A DNA stretch of 64,000 nt from Planosporangium sp963837285 (GCA_963837285.1 CAWIMS010000005.1:186001-250000); one strand, 5' to 3'; shown: positions 1-8,542, numbered from the stretch's first letter. The notes: generated by a model not told the origin, from the sequence alone. Numbers and translations: made by a program.

Positions 1-441
1 TGCCCCGAGCATGCGGTCAATTTCTCGGATGTGGTTTACCTGGGTGGTGAGCAGCGCCAAGGCGTGCTCGTCTACAGCCGCCGCGCTCGCTAGCCGTTCC
101 CGCAGTTCGTCGGCCGCGTCCTCGGCTGCTGGCAGGCCAACCTGTCGGGATGGCACCGCGGCTTGCGTTCGCCGTTCTTCGTGCTGCACGGCGGTCGCCG
201 CCAGCTCCGGTCGCACGAACGCCCAGAACCGCGCTTGCGTCTCGTCGTCCGCCTGGTGCAAGGCGGTATCCAAGGCGGCCTGCATTTCCGGTCGAGGCTG
301 TACGTTCGCGCCCTCGGCTTCCCAGGTCGCCACGGTTCGCACGCCGACGCCAAGGTGCGCGGCGAAGGCCCGCACGCTCAGGCGCAGCACCAGACGCACG
401 GCGCGGGCTTCCGCGCCTGTCCAGCGTTGCACCGTGGTCAT
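1..441 (-). CDS. XRE-family helix-turn-helix regulator, C-terminus beyond left edge
   Basis: The frame starts at ATG 441 (MTTVQRWTGAEARAVR) and stays open to base 1, so only about 147 N-terminal residues are seen. Residues 20-45 form a helix-turn-helix of the XRE/Cro type (RAFAAHLGVGVRTVATWE), and the rest is charged and helical. Proteins starting this way in actinomycetes are commonly about 400 residues with TPR-like C-terminal repeats, but that part is not visible. It diverges from the small genes to its right. Mobile elements often carry such regulators; membership in one here is inference. Confidence 0.72.
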   Translation of the reverse strand, partial: MTTVQRWTGAEARAVRLVLRLSVRAFAAHLGVGVRTVATWEAEGANVQPRPEMQAALDTALHQADDETQARFWAFVRPELAATAVQHEERRTQAAVPSRQVGLPAAEDAADELRERLASAAAVDEHALALLTTQVNHIREIDRMLGA

Positions 442-699
442 CTGGCCGCCCCATTTGCAAACGTCGGTTGAGGGCCATCGTAGGGCGTCGCTGGCATTGC
501 GAAGGCTGAGCTGCATCGCTTATGCAACAGAGCGGCAACAGCGGGCCATTCACATGCTTTGTCTTGCGGCAGAGGCTGGTGCCACGGCATCGGGACGGAC
601 GCCTCTGTCACTCGTTCGCAGTCCGCCAAGAAGGCGAACGGCCGCAAGGTGTCCCGTCCCGATGCCCCGCCCAGCCAGCGAGCCGAAGGGTTGCCTGTC

Positions 700-1065
700 G
701 TGACCGCCACAACCGACGCCACCAGCCAGACCTGGCACGAAGTGCCGGGGTACGGCTTGGTGAACTGGACGGCCGAGCAGATCACCGAGCAAGCGCGGTA
801 TCTCTTCGACTTGCACCGGCCCGGCCAAACAACCCTGCGGGTGCAAATCGCGTGGGGCTTCCTGCCCCTCATTGTCTGGCCGAGCCGCTGTTGCAAGGTC
901 TGTCAGACAAAGTGGCTCTGCCGTACCAGGACGTGGGCGCATGACTGGCTCGATGCTGCCGCAATCGCCGAACGAAACGCAGCGGAGGCCGTCCCGATTG
1001 AGCAGTACGGGCGACGAATCGTCTGCACCCGATCGGCACAACCTCATGCTGGTGGTGAGCGATGA
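700..1065 (+). CDS. Small hypothetical protein with Cys cluster
   Basis: A 121-residue product if started at GTG 700, which has AAGGG about nine bases upstream; the frame is open further back to 559 but that stretch looks non-coding. It carries the cysteine group CCKVCQTKWLC around residue 65 within a tryptophan-rich region (WGFLPLIVWPSR before it, TRTWAHDWLDAAA after it), suggesting a small metal-binding protein. The family is not recognised. It overlaps the next gene in another frame, which is typical of compact accessory cassettes. Confidence 0.5.
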   Translation: MTATTDATSQTWHEVPGYGLVNWTAEQITEQARYLFDLHRPGQTTLRVQIAWGFLPLIVWPSRCCKVCQTKWLCRTRTWAHDWLDAAAIAERNAAEAVPIEQYGRRIVCTRSAQPHAGGER

Positions 1066-1195
1066 GTTTGGCGTTGTCGTGTTGTGCGCCTGCGAGGAGT
1101 GGGGATACGCCGGGCCGAATAACGCCAGCGCGTGGATTGCGTTCCAAGAGCACGTCGAGGAAGCGAACGGCCAGGCTCACGTCGCGCGCCAATGA
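941..1195 (+). CDS. Small hypothetical protein
   Basis: An 84-residue product starting MTGSMLPQSPNETQ at ATG 941, inside the end of the preceding gene. The C-terminal half (LMLVVSDEFGVVVLCACEEWGY, then WIAFQEHVEEAN) has the hydrophobic/charged alternation of a folded alpha/beta protein, whereas the first 30 residues look disordered. No known domain is recognised. It belongs to the run of small same-strand genes between the XRE and GntR regulators. Confidence 0.45.
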   Translation: MTGSMLPQSPNETQRRPSRLSSTGDESSAPDRHNLMLVVSDEFGVVVLCACEEWGYAGPNNASAWIAFQEHVEEANGQAHVARQ

Positions 1196-1230
1196 GCAAA
1201 TAGTCCGTTGCCCCTGAAACTGGAGCCGCT

Positions 1231-1476
1231 ATGTCATCTACCGTCGTACAGGATGTCACGCCCGAACTGCTCAGCGACGGGCCACGCTTCTACGTCGTTA
1301 CTCTGTCCACCTGGATCACCGACCGCCAAGCTGCCTTTGAGCTGGCCAAGGAGCTGTCGGCCGATCTGGCCAAGAACCACCCGATAGACGAGTTCGGGAC
1401 GACCATTGGCCCGGAAGATGAAAACGTATTCGGCCAAGAGCGCATCTACGAACACATGGACGGCATTGCGATGTGA
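1231..1476 (+). CDS. Small hypothetical protein
   Basis: An 81-residue protein from ATG 1231. It has an N-terminal beta-like segment (PRFYVVTLSTWITD) and an acidic helical C-terminus ending YEHMDGIAM. No motif assigns a function. It follows the preceding small gene by 35 bp on the same strand and precedes a GntR regulator, so it is probably part of the same accessory cassette. Confidence 0.5.
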   Translation: MSSTVVQDVTPELLSDGPRFYVVTLSTWITDRQAAFELAKELSADLAKNHPIDEFGTTIGPEDENVFGQERIYEHMDGIAM

Positions 1477-1619
1477 CGGCTCGGGGTGAGCCTGCCCATG
1501 GGCGCGGCGGGTGACGGTGCGGCAGAATCCCGGCATGGGGCAAACGACCTCCCGTCACCTGCCGCTTGAACGTACAGGACGTCTTGTGCGAGCGGCTTTG
1601 TCGGCCTACGATGCCGGGC

Positions 1620-1862
1620 ATGGTTGAACCACCGAGTTCTGTGCCGCTGTACGTCCAGCTCGCCGACACCGTCGCCGCTGACATCGAGGCCGGCACCCTC
1701 AAGTCCGGCCAAGCCGTGCCGAGCGAGGTGCACCTTATACAGACGCACAACGTCAGCCGGGGCACCGTGCGGGCCGCCTTCCGGTTGTTGCGCGAGCGCG
1801 AACTGGTCCACACCATGCAGGGACAGGGAACGTTTGTGCGGGCGCAGGATCACATCGGTTGA
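1620..1862 (+). CDS. GntR-family winged-helix regulator, DNA-binding domain only
   Basis: An 80-residue product from ATG 1620 (MVEPPSSVPLYVQLADTVAADI). An in-frame ATG at 1611 and an upstream TTG at 1566 are weaker choices. It is essentially one GntR winged helix: the entry helix LYVQLADTVAADIEAG, then SGQAVPSEVHLIQTHNVSRGTVRAAFRLLRE, and the wing ending GQGTFVR. There is no effector-binding domain. Single-domain GntR proteins are common control genes of actinomycete plasmids and integrative elements, which fits its neighbours. Confidence 0.72.
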   Translation: MVEPPSSVPLYVQLADTVAADIEAGTLKSGQAVPSEVHLIQTHNVSRGTVRAAFRLLRERELVHTMQGQGTFVRAQDHIG

Positions 1863-2105
1863 TGCGAAGCTATCCATCCTCTATGGCACCGCATCTTGTT
1901 GGCGATGTGCAGCACGTTCGTAAGGAACTTGTCAATCGCGTTGTCGTTCACCACAAATACCGTTCGCTTTGAACCTGGGTGGATCCTCAGGGCCCCGGCA
2001 AAGTCCTCGGCCTCGCCGATCCCCGCTGATCCCGCCTGAGTGGCAACCTCGAGTCGCACGTCGTTGCCGCCCAGCCCGTCTACTTGACGGCACCGGCCTA
2101 TCTAT

Positions 2106-2702
2106 CTAACTGAAAGAGACTGTCCCCGAACCGGTTATCACAATGACCTGTGCGAGGAAGGTGCTGCAATTCAACGTCGGATCGACCTCGTCGAGCTCCA
2201 GGGTCAGGTTGAAGGTACCGCTGATCCCCTTATACGAGCCGGTTCCGGAGCCCGCCACGACGGGGGACGTCCCGGCCACGGTCACCGCGCCCGAGCAGGT
2301 GACCTTGTCGGATGGGAAGGTGCTCATAGCGCTGACGAACTTCTTGTCGAGGTCCGCGATGCTCAGCCGGAACGAGCCCTGGGCCAGCGCCAGGTCGAGT
2401 TCGCTGTTGTGCTCCAGGTTGACCGTGCCGTCAGGGTTGACGCTCTGCGCCTTGCCGTAGTCGCCGACCGCTCCAGTAAGGATCGCGGTGGACGTAGGCC
2501 CGTCGTTGTCGGTGTAGCCAGTGAAGTGCACCGCGCCACCGCTGGGAGCCGCTACAGCCGAGCCACCGGCCGGCCGTGCGTCGGTTGTGGCCGTGCCGCG
2601 AGTCGGTGAACTCTTCGGTACCGCCGAGGTGCACCCACCCAGTAGCAATGCGCCCGCGACCGCGGCGGCGGCGAACACGGACACGAGTCGGTTTCTGCGC
2701 AT
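2106..2702 (-). CDS. Secreted lipoprotein, unknown function
   Basis: A 198-residue protein from ATG 2702 with GAGGAG just upstream. The N-terminus is a lipoprotein signal: MRRNR, a hydrophobic stretch, then the lipobox LLGGC with Cys24 as the lipidation site. A Ser/Thr/Pro/Gly-rich linker of about 35 residues follows, then a beta-rich domain (HFTGYTDNDGP, SGTGSYKGISGTFNLTLEL). Two later cysteines (TCSGA and LNCSTF) could form a disulfide. It is probably anchored outside the cytoplasmic membrane; no enzymatic motif is seen. Confidence 0.7.
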   Translation of the reverse strand: MRRNRLVSVFAAAAVAGALLLGGCTSAVPKSSPTRGTATTDARPAGGSAVAAPSGGAVHFTGYTDNDGPTSTAILTGAVGDYGKAQSVNPDGTVNLEHNSELDLALAQGSFRLSIADLDKKFVSAMSTFPSDKVTCSGAVTVAGTSPVVAGSGTGSYKGISGTFNLTLELDEVDPTLNCSTFLAQVIVITGSGTVSFS

Positions 2703-3215
2703 GACAACTCCTCTTGGCCGACCTTGGATGAGGGGACTGCTCAGGGGATCAAGGAACCGCCTTGGAGATCCTGCTCCCGGCTGCCATGCGGCCACACCGA
2801 AGCGGCGCCATCCAGGGCGCCGTTGACGGCCAACCGGGCGACTACGCGAACCAGCAGGATCGGACCCAGCGATCCGGCTGCCACGCGACAGCGCCAAGCC
2901 AGGTAGGCATTTCCGTGTTGCCGGGTCTGCAGGACCTGGGTCTCCACGGGCTTCAGTGTCCAGGCGCCTGGGCGGTCCGAACATCGGGGAGGCCTCCCGC
3001 GAAACCCTGATCATCTGACTGGCGACATAGGGGCTTTTCCCTGATGGTGGCCCAAGGGTCTCGGCAAACTCCCGTGTGTGTGAGGCTCGTTGAGCCTGCC
3101 TTGAGTAGCACCTCCTCTCGGCACGTCGCGCCTGGCCGGCGTACTGCTGCGGGGACAGACATCGAAGCTTGGACACGATTTGATGTAGCTCGTGTGTCCG
3201 TCGTGGACAGACGAA
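2703..3215. other. Intergenic stretch without a supportable gene
   Basis: About 500 bp between the lipoprotein and the transposase relic. Several short frames are open on both strands, but none has a convincing start, ribosome site or recognisable domain. The stretch next to 3180 belongs to the left flank of the insertion-sequence relic. I see no RNA gene in it. Confidence 0.4.
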
Positions 3216-3268
3216 GGAACTCCTGTAGGTGGAGGTTGCGTAAACCTCGCCCACCACGCAGGAGTTCC
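3216..3268. repeat. Inverted repeat at left end of ISAs1-type element
   Basis: The arms GGAACTCCTG (3216-3225) and CAGGAGTTCC (3259-3268) are perfect complements, and GAGGTT (3232-3237) pairs with AACCTC (3243-3248) inside them. The hairpin sits directly before the transposase GTG and its right arm includes the ribosome site AGGAG. It may lie near the terminus of the element or limit transposase translation; no matching right end was found. Confidence 0.55.
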
Positions 3269-3269
3269 G

Positions 3270-4036
3270 GTGTCTGAGTCTGCCATGCCCTCGCTGATCC
3301 GTCATGCCCAGGCCACACCGGCCGAGGCTGGCTCGGGCGGTGGCGAGGATCTGCTGGTCCATCTCGCCTCGGTCTCTGATCCGCGCAAGGCCCGGGGCGT
3401 GCGGCACCGGCTGACCTCGTTGTTGGTGGTCTCTGCGGCGGCTGTGCTGGCTGGAGCCCGCTCGTTCACGGCGATCGGCGAGTGGGCCGCCGACGCCTCC
3501 CAGGACGTGCTGGCGGCGCTGGGTTTGCGCCGTTGCCAGCGGACGGGTCGCTACGTCGCCCCGCACAAGGCGACCGTGCGACGGGCGTTGCAAACCGTGG
3601 ACGCCGACGAGCTCGACCGGGCGATCTCGGCCTGGCTGATCGCCCGCCGGCCCGTGCGCACGACGGCGACACCGAGACCGGCAGCGGCGTTGGACGGCAA
3701 AGACGATCCGCGGTGCATGCGACCACGCCGATCCCGCCGACCGCGCCCCGCACTTGGTCAGCCTTGTCGGGCACAGCGACGGGATCGTGCCGGGGCAGCG
3801 GCAGGTCGATGACAAGTCCAACGAGATCACCGCTGTGCAGCCGCTGCTGGCCGACCTGGACCTGACCGACCTGGTGCTGACCGCCGACGCGATGCACACC
3901 CAACGGACGCTGGCCGACTGGCTGGCGACCGAGAAGAAGGCGTACTACGTGTTCATCGTCAAGGCCAACCAACCCAGCCTTTACGAAGCCGTGCAGACAT
4001 TGCTGGCTGGCCCCAACACCGCTTTCGCCACCCCGA
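3270..4036 (+). pseudogene. ISAs1-family DDE transposase, frameshifted and 3'-truncated
   Basis: From GTG 3270 the frame encodes the N-terminal domain typical of ISAs1/H-repeat transposases (LLVHLASVSDPRKARGVRHR, then TAIGEWAADASQDVLAALG). It reads on to ALDGKD near 3710. The matching continuation lies in another frame from about 3750 (HLVSLVGHSDGIV, then DLVLTADAMHTQRTLADWLA and FIVKANQPSLYEAV), so there is at least one frameshift near 3720. Homology stops near 4036, well short of the usual C-terminus, where it meets remnants of a GH1 gene. The element is almost certainly inactive. Confidence 0.8.
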
Positions 4037-4174
4037 CCGTCCTCCTTCACCGCGCCCTCGATCGATCCGGTACGCCGAGGTGGCCACGCCCCAGCCGAAT
4101 CCGGCCGGGAAGCGCAGATTCCACGCACCTTCCGCCGGAGGTCTCGGGGCCGGGCGAGGAGTCGAACCTCGCAT
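4030..4174 (-). pseudogene. N-terminal stump of a GH1 beta-glucosidase
   Basis: From ATG 4174 on the minus strand the frame reads MRGSTPRPAPRPP, then LRFPAGFGWGVATSAYRI. The phrase FPxGFxWGVATSAYQIEGA is the start of family 1 glycoside hydrolases. A four-base duplication (GATC twice near 4064) shifts the frame, after which another frame gives IEGAVKEDGRG, the expected continuation. The gene then ends abruptly at the transposase relic. This is a broken fragment. Confidence 0.65.
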
Positions 4175-4333
4175 GTAGGCGCGGGGAAACCTCCCTCGGT
4201 CCGCCCCACCCTGCTCGGGCAGTTGCCGTATGTCTACCAGCCCAGGTCGCAGGCATCAGGCCGCCAGCATGCCGTCCCACACACCATCGCGCTGCCGACG
4301 CGGTACGGGCAGTGTCGGGCATCCCGGAATCGC

Positions 4334-4347
4334 TGCCCGAAGGTCCC
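4334..4347. promoter_or_regulatory. Degenerate DevR-like box
   Basis: TGCCCGAAGGTCCC matches the right half of the window-wide box strongly and the left half weakly. It lies 42 bp before a better copy, upstream of the M50 protease gene, so the two may form a double site. Confidence 0.4.
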
Positions 4348-4375
4348 GCGCCCCGGGCCGAACGGCCATGGCGGC

Positions 4376-4389
4376 GGGACCGAAGACCC
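4376..4389. promoter_or_regulatory. DevR-like box upstream of M50 protease
   Basis: GGGACCGAAGACCC, 81 bp before ATG 4471, is close to the DosR core GGGAC-N4-GTCCC. Its direction and distance suit activation of the protease gene. Confidence 0.6.
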
Positions 4390-4470
4390 TTGTCCGGTGC
4401 TGGCGAACGCGCTGTCCTGACGGTGTGAGCCACGCGCCGCCTCGCAAGCGCCGATCGAGGGGAGCAAGCG

Positions 4471-5664
4471 ATGAAACAGACGATCCGGCTCGGTCGGGTA
4501 GCCGGCATACCGGTCGGAGTCCACTGGTCGGTGCTGGTCATCGCCGGGCTGCTGACCCAGGGCCTGGCCATGTCGTTCCTGCCGGCATCCGCGCCCGGAC
4601 AGCCGCGCTGGCTGTACTGGCTGGTGGCGGCGCTGGCCGCGGTGCTGTTCCTGGCGTCGCTGCTGGCCCACGAGCTGGCGCACGCCCTGGTCGCACGTCA
4701 CCACCACATGCACGTGGAGAGGGTGACCCTGTGGCTGCTGGGCGGCGTCGCCGAGCTCGGTGGGCAGCCGGACTCGCCGCGAACCGATCTGCGGGTGGCC
4801 GCGGTGGGGCCGTTGACCAGCCTCGTGGCCGGCGGAGTGTTCTTCACGGCAGCCGTCGGCGGCGCCGGGTACCTACCTGAACTGCTTGTCGCCGCGCTGT
4901 TCTGGTTGGCTCTGATCAACGTGATCCTCGCCGTGTTCAACCTGCTCCCGGCTGCCCCGATGGACGGCGGGCGGGTGCTCCGGGCGTTGCTGTGGCGGCA
5001 CTGGGACGACCAGGCGCGCGCGCAGCGGGCCGCGGCACGGGCGGGGCAGGGCCTCGGTGCCGTGCTGATGGCGCTCGGAGCCCTGGAGCTGCTGCTCCTC
5101 GGCAGCCTGGGCGGGATCTGGCTGGCACTCATCGGCTGGTTCCTGACCACCGCCGCGGGTGCCGAGCGGCGCGCGGGTGAGCTGACCGACCGGTTCCACG
5201 ACCTGCCGGTGCGGGCGGCGATGACCTCCCAGGCCGCGGTCGGATACGTGGACGAGACCGTGCAGGATTTCCTCGCGACCGTTGCCGTCTCGTCGCACCA
5301 GCGGGTATTCGTCGTCGTCGACCGTCTCGACCGACCCGAGGGAGCGGTGAGTGTGGCCGGACTGGCCCGGCTGGCGCCCGGGGTACGGGCGACCACCCCG
5401 CTCGGTCGCGTGACCGCTCCCATCAGGTCGGTCGACGCCGGGCGCCGGCTCGCCGACGTGGCGTCCATGGTGTGGCCGGGGAGCCCCCCGCTGGCTGTGG
5501 TCGACGGCAGTGTGCTGGTCGGGACCCTCGACGCCGCCGACATCAGCCGGGCAGCCGAACTGACCGCGCTCGGCGTACCGGTTGATCCCTCGCGACGGTC
5601 ACCGGCGCCCGGGGATGAGGAGGCCGGACGGCAGACCCGGCACGTCGACTCGCTGATGAGCTGA
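4471..5664 (+). CDS. Site-2-protease-like M50 zinc metalloprotease with CBS region
   Basis: A 397-residue polytopic membrane protein. The zinc motif HELAH is at residues 67-71 and the second metal site PMDGGR at about 163-168 (D165), both on membrane helices, as in intramembrane-cleaving M50 proteases. The C-terminal third (from RAAMTSQAAVGYV) is a CBS-like regulatory pair facing the cytoplasm. The architecture equals M. tuberculosis Rv2625c, a DosR-regulon member, and the DevR-like boxes upstream agree. Likely role: regulated cleavage of membrane proteins under low energy or hypoxia; the substrate is unknown. Confidence 0.85.
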   Translation: MKQTIRLGRVAGIPVGVHWSVLVIAGLLTQGLAMSFLPASAPGQPRWLYWLVAALAAVLFLASLLAHELAHALVARHHHMHVERVTLWLLGGVAELGGQPDSPRTDLRVAAVGPLTSLVAGGVFFTAAVGGAGYLPELLVAALFWLALINVILAVFNLLPAAPMDGGRVLRALLWRHWDDQARAQRAAARAGQGLGAVLMALGALELLLLGSLGGIWLALIGWFLTTAAGAERRAGELTDRFHDLPVRAAMTSQAAVGYVDETVQDFLATVAVSSHQRVFVVVDRLDRPEGAVSVAGLARLAPGVRATTPLGRVTAPIRSVDAGRRLADVASMVWPGSPPLAVVDGSVLVGTLDAADISRAAELTALGVPVDPSRRSPAPGDEEAGRQTRHVDSLMS

Positions 5665-5723
5665 CCGCCACGTCGCGACGACCGTCGCTGCCGCGCCGTC
5701 CCGGCGACCGGTACCTCATGAGG

Positions 5724-5737
5724 CAGGACCTAAGCCC
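5724..5737. promoter_or_regulatory. DevR-like box upstream of USP gene
   Basis: CAGGACCTAAGCCC, 95 bp before the USP start at 5833. The left half lacks one G of the consensus, while the core GGACCTAAGCCC is good. Confidence 0.45.
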
Positions 5738-5832
5738 ATCCGATTCAGGCCAGATGACCCCGGTACGGGGACGACTGCTGGGGTATGGCGGGAGGCAGCC
5801 GAGTCGCTGCCGGCAGGCAAGGAGGTGCGGAG

Positions 5833-6732
5833 ATGACCACCGGATCGGGTCAGCACGAACAGCCGACGGGAATGCCGGCGGGCATGCCGGTCGTGGCCGG
5901 CGTGGACGGCTCCGCCGAGGCACTCACCGCCGCCGAGGTCGCCGCGGGCGAGGCCCGACAGCGTCAGGTGCCCCTGGTTCTCACCCACGCGTTCACCTGG
6001 CCATTGATCTGGCCACCGCTGACCGAGGAGTACCACCCCACCGATCCGCTCCCCCGCGCAAAGGCCCACCAGCTCCTGACCCGCGCAGCGGAGCATCTGC
6101 GCGGCATGGACCGGGCGCCTGAGGTGCAGACGCGACTGGTGGACGGCCACGCCGCCGCGACACTCGTCGACGCCTCCCGGGCGGCCGCCCTGGTCGTCGT
6201 CGGGCACCGCGGCTCCGGCGGGTTCGCCCAACTGCTCGCCGGCTCGGTCGCGATCCACACCGCCGCTCACGCGTACAGCCCGGTCATGATCGTCCGCGGC
6301 AAGATCACCGAGCCGGGCGCGCCGATCATCCTCGGCTTCGACGGATCGACCGGCGCGCGGCTCGCGGCCGAGTTCGCGTTCACGACCGCCGCCCGGCGCG
6401 CCGCACCGGTGACGGTAATGACCGTGTGGCCGACCGACCGGGCCTGGCCGGACGCCGTCGCCGCCACCGGCTACCCCACACCACCCGCATCCGCCGTACT
6501 GGACAGCCTCGGCGACCTTCCCAGCCGGTACCCGGACGTACCGGTACGCGTCGAGGTGGTAGCCGGCGGCTCGACCGCCGCGGCCCTCGCCGGCGCCGCC
6601 GATGCGGCCGGACTCGTGGTCGTCGGCTCGCGCGGCTTCGGCGGACTGCGCGGTCTCCTACTCGGCTCGGTCGGACGCGCCCTCATCGAACACGCCCCAT
6701 GCCCGGTGGCGATCGTCCGGCCACGCGCATGA
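5833..6732 (+). CDS. Tandem universal stress protein (two Usp domains)
   Basis: A 299-residue protein; ATG 5833 is chosen because GGAGG lies at 5821-5825, although the frame opens at 5785. Two UspA folds are in tandem, and each keeps the ATP-binding signature GxxG-9x-G(S): GHRGSGGFAQLLAGS in the first and GSRGFGGLRGLLLGS in the second. This is the layout of M. tuberculosis Rv2623, an ATP-binding DosR-regulon protein that slows growth. It is cytoplasmic and one of five such proteins in the window. Confidence 0.88.
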   Translation: MTTGSGQHEQPTGMPAGMPVVAGVDGSAEALTAAEVAAGEARQRQVPLVLTHAFTWPLIWPPLTEEYHPTDPLPRAKAHQLLTRAAEHLRGMDRAPEVQTRLVDGHAAATLVDASRAAALVVVGHRGSGGFAQLLAGSVAIHTAAHAYSPVMIVRGKITEPGAPIILGFDGSTGARLAAEFAFTTAARRAAPVTVMTVWPTDRAWPDAVAATGYPTPPASAVLDSLGDLPSRYPDVPVRVEVVAGGSTAAALAGAADAAGLVVVGSRGFGGLRGLLLGSVGRALIEHAPCPVAIVRPRA

Positions 6733-6883
6733 AACCAGCGAACCCGACGACACCGGAGGCCGCGCCGCCAGCGGTCACGGATAACGGCGGGTTCGCCGGG
6801 CTATGTGAGACACATGCCGGCGTGAGGTCGAGCTCGACCGGCGACTGGTCCGGACTCATACCCGCGATGGATCGGAGGATGCC

Positions 6884-7084
6884 ATGAAAGCCCATGTCGG
6901 TGACCGCTTCGTGGTGGAAGGCACGCACCTGGAGGAACCCCGCCGGGTCGGCGTCGTCATCGAGGTCAGTCACCCCGACGGATCACCCCCGTACCGGGTA
7001 CGCTGGTTCGCCGACGACCACGAGTCACTGTTCTTTCCCGGCCCGGACGCACGCCTGGAACCGAAACAGCCGGAAACCCTCTGA
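6884..7084 (+). CDS. DUF1918 domain protein (Rv0569-like)
   Basis: A 66-residue protein from ATG 6884 (MKAHVGDRFVVEGTHLEEPR), with GGAGG upstream. The whole protein is one DUF1918 domain, a small SH3-like beta barrel; VRWFADDHESLFFPGPDA is the family's conserved C-terminal strand region. M. tuberculosis Rv0569 belongs to the DosR regulon. Here it sits between a USP gene and an Rv0571c-like gene, the same company it keeps in mycobacteria. Molecular function is unknown. Confidence 0.85.
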   Translation: MKAHVGDRFVVEGTHLEEPRRVGVVIEVSHPDGSPPYRVRWFADDHESLFFPGPDARLEPKQPETL

Positions 7085-7099
7085 TCGCCGGGACGCCGT

Positions 7100-8446
7100 T
7101 CATCCCCGAATCTGGACCGGCGCGGCGCGAAGCCGGCCGGCGAGGTAGTACCCGCACCACTGGGCGGCCAGCGTCGCGGCCGCGCGCAGGGTGCCCGGCT
7201 CCTCGAACAGGTGGCCGGCCCCCGGTACGACGGCCAGCTGGCTCGGGCAGCGCAGGTGCAGCTGAGCCTGCCGGTTGAGCTCCAGCACGAGGTCGTCGTC
7301 AGCACCGACGATCAGCAGCGTCGGCGCCCGCACTTCATTCAGCCGTGGACCGGCGAGATCGGGGCGGCCGCCCCGCGACACGATCGCGGCGATGTCCATC
7401 CGGGGATCGGCGGCCGCCCAGAGTGCCGCGGCGGCACCGGTACCGGCTCCGAACAGCCCGACCGGCAGGTCTGCGACCCCCTGCTGCCGGCGCACCCGGT
7501 CGACAACGTCACGTAGCCGACCGGCCAGCAGATCGATGTCGAACACGTTGGTCCGGTCAATCTCCTCATCAGCGGTCAGCAGATCGAACAGCAGGGTGCC
7601 CAGGCTTGCCTGGTGAAGTATCCGCGCCACGTAACGGTTGCGCGGGCTGTGCCGGCTGCTGCCGCTGCCGTGGGCGAACACGACCAGTCCCCGCGCGCCG
7701 GGCGGGACGGTCAGCCGACCGGTCAGCTCCCGTCCCCTGGCGGTCACGGCGACATCCTCGTCGACCCACGACGGGTCGTCTGCCGCCGTGCCGACAGCTG
7801 AACCGAGTCGAGCGGCAGCCGCCCGGTCAAGCAGCGCCATCACCTCGCTGTCCATGGTCGGCGTGAAGTCGTCATAGAACTGGCCCACGGCCTGCAACCC
7901 GGTCGGCTGATGCAGGCATACCACCTCATCGGCGACGTCGGAGAGCAGCGGCACGACGCCGGCCGGGGCGACCGGAACTGCCAGCACCACCCGCGCGGCC
8001 CCGAATGCACGGGCAACCTGGCATGCCGCGCGCGCGGTCGACCCGGTGGCGATGCCGTCGTCGACCACGACCGCGGTCCGGCCTTCCAGGGGCACCCGAG
8101 GCCGGCGACCGCGTAGCGTCTTCAACCGGCGGTTCAGCTCCGAGCCGGCATGGGCCTGCGCCTGCGCCAGCTCATCCGGATCGACACGGGTGGCCGCCAC
8201 CACGCCGGAGTCGACGACGGTGACGCCGCTCTCGCCGACCGCCCCCATCGCCAGTTCCGGCTGCCACGGCACGCCGACCTTGCGGACCACGATGACATCC
8301 AGCAGCGCGTCGAGGGCCTGTGCCACCTCGTACGCGACCGGGACCCCGCCGCGCGGCAGCCCCACCACGACGGTATCGGTTCCATGCAGGTGACGGAGTC
8401 GGCGTGCGAGCAACCGCCCCGCCTCAACCCGGTCGTGGAACATCAT
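7100..8446 (-). CDS. Phosphoribosyltransferase / dienelactone-hydrolase-like fusion (Rv0571c-like)
   Basis: A 448-residue two-domain protein from ATG 8446 (a second ATG follows at once). Residues 1-210 are a phosphoribosyltransferase fold with the PRPP loop VVVDDGIATGSTARAA. Residues 230-440 are an alpha/beta hydrolase with nucleophile elbow GLFGAGTG (Gly replaces the usual Ser after the phenylalanine, so catalysis is uncertain) and a terminal GAGHLFEEPG histidine segment. M. tuberculosis Rv0571c has the same fusion and is DosR-controlled. A DevR-like box lies 82 bp upstream. The substrates are unknown. Confidence 0.83.
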   Translation of the reverse strand: MMFHDRVEAGRLLARRLRHLHGTDTVVVGLPRGGVPVAYEVAQALDALLDVIVVRKVGVPWQPELAMGAVGESGVTVVDSGVVAATRVDPDELAQAQAHAGSELNRRLKTLRGRRPRVPLEGRTAVVVDDGIATGSTARAACQVARAFGAARVVLAVPVAPAGVVPLLSDVADEVVCLHQPTGLQAVGQFYDDFTPTMDSEVMALLDRAAAARLGSAVGTAADDPSWVDEDVAVTARGRELTGRLTVPPGARGLVVFAHGSGSSRHSPRNRYVARILHQASLGTLLFDLLTADEEIDRTNVFDIDLLAGRLRDVVDRVRRQQGVADLPVGLFGAGTGAAAALWAAADPRMDIAAIVSRGGRPDLAGPRLNEVRAPTLLIVGADDDLVLELNRQAQLHLRCPSQLAVVPGAGHLFEEPGTLRAAATLAAQWCGYYLAGRLRAAPVQIRG

Positions 8447-8528
8447 GTCGCCACCCCCTCAGCGGTCGTCAACCTTCACCGTTGCCCGTCGACGGCCGCG
8501 GCAGAAGGGCAGTCCCGCCACGGCTCAT

Positions 8529-8542
8529 GGGCCGAAGGTCCC
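8529..8542. promoter_or_regulatory. DevR-like box upstream of the Rv0571c-like gene
   Basis: GGGCCGAAGGTCCC, 82 bp upstream of ATG 8446 on the minus strand. Both half sites are good. Confidence 0.55.

Noticed and set aside
438..896. A 152-residue minus-strand frame opposite the small Cys-cluster gene
   Set aside because: It overlaps the XRE start and the plus-strand genes; its composition is low-complexity high-GC shadow code without a ribosome site.
1850..2059. A 69-residue minus-strand frame between the GntR gene and the lipoprotein (GSKRTVFVVNDNAIDKFL)
   Set aside because: Protein-like in part, but no domain, no neighbour support and no clear ribosome site.
2741..2947. A 68-residue minus-strand frame (METQVLQTRQHGNAYLAW) that looked like a transposase piece
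   Set aside because: No recognisable domain, no ribosome site, and it cannot be tied to the neighbouring insertion-sequence relic.
4146..4172. A tRNA-like T-arm plus acceptor strand (CGAGG-TTCGACT-CCTCG on the minus strand) that could mark an attachment site
   Set aside because: No matching 5' acceptor, D-arm or anticodon arm lies upstream, and the bases are accounted for as the first codons of the GH1 stump (MRGSTPRP).
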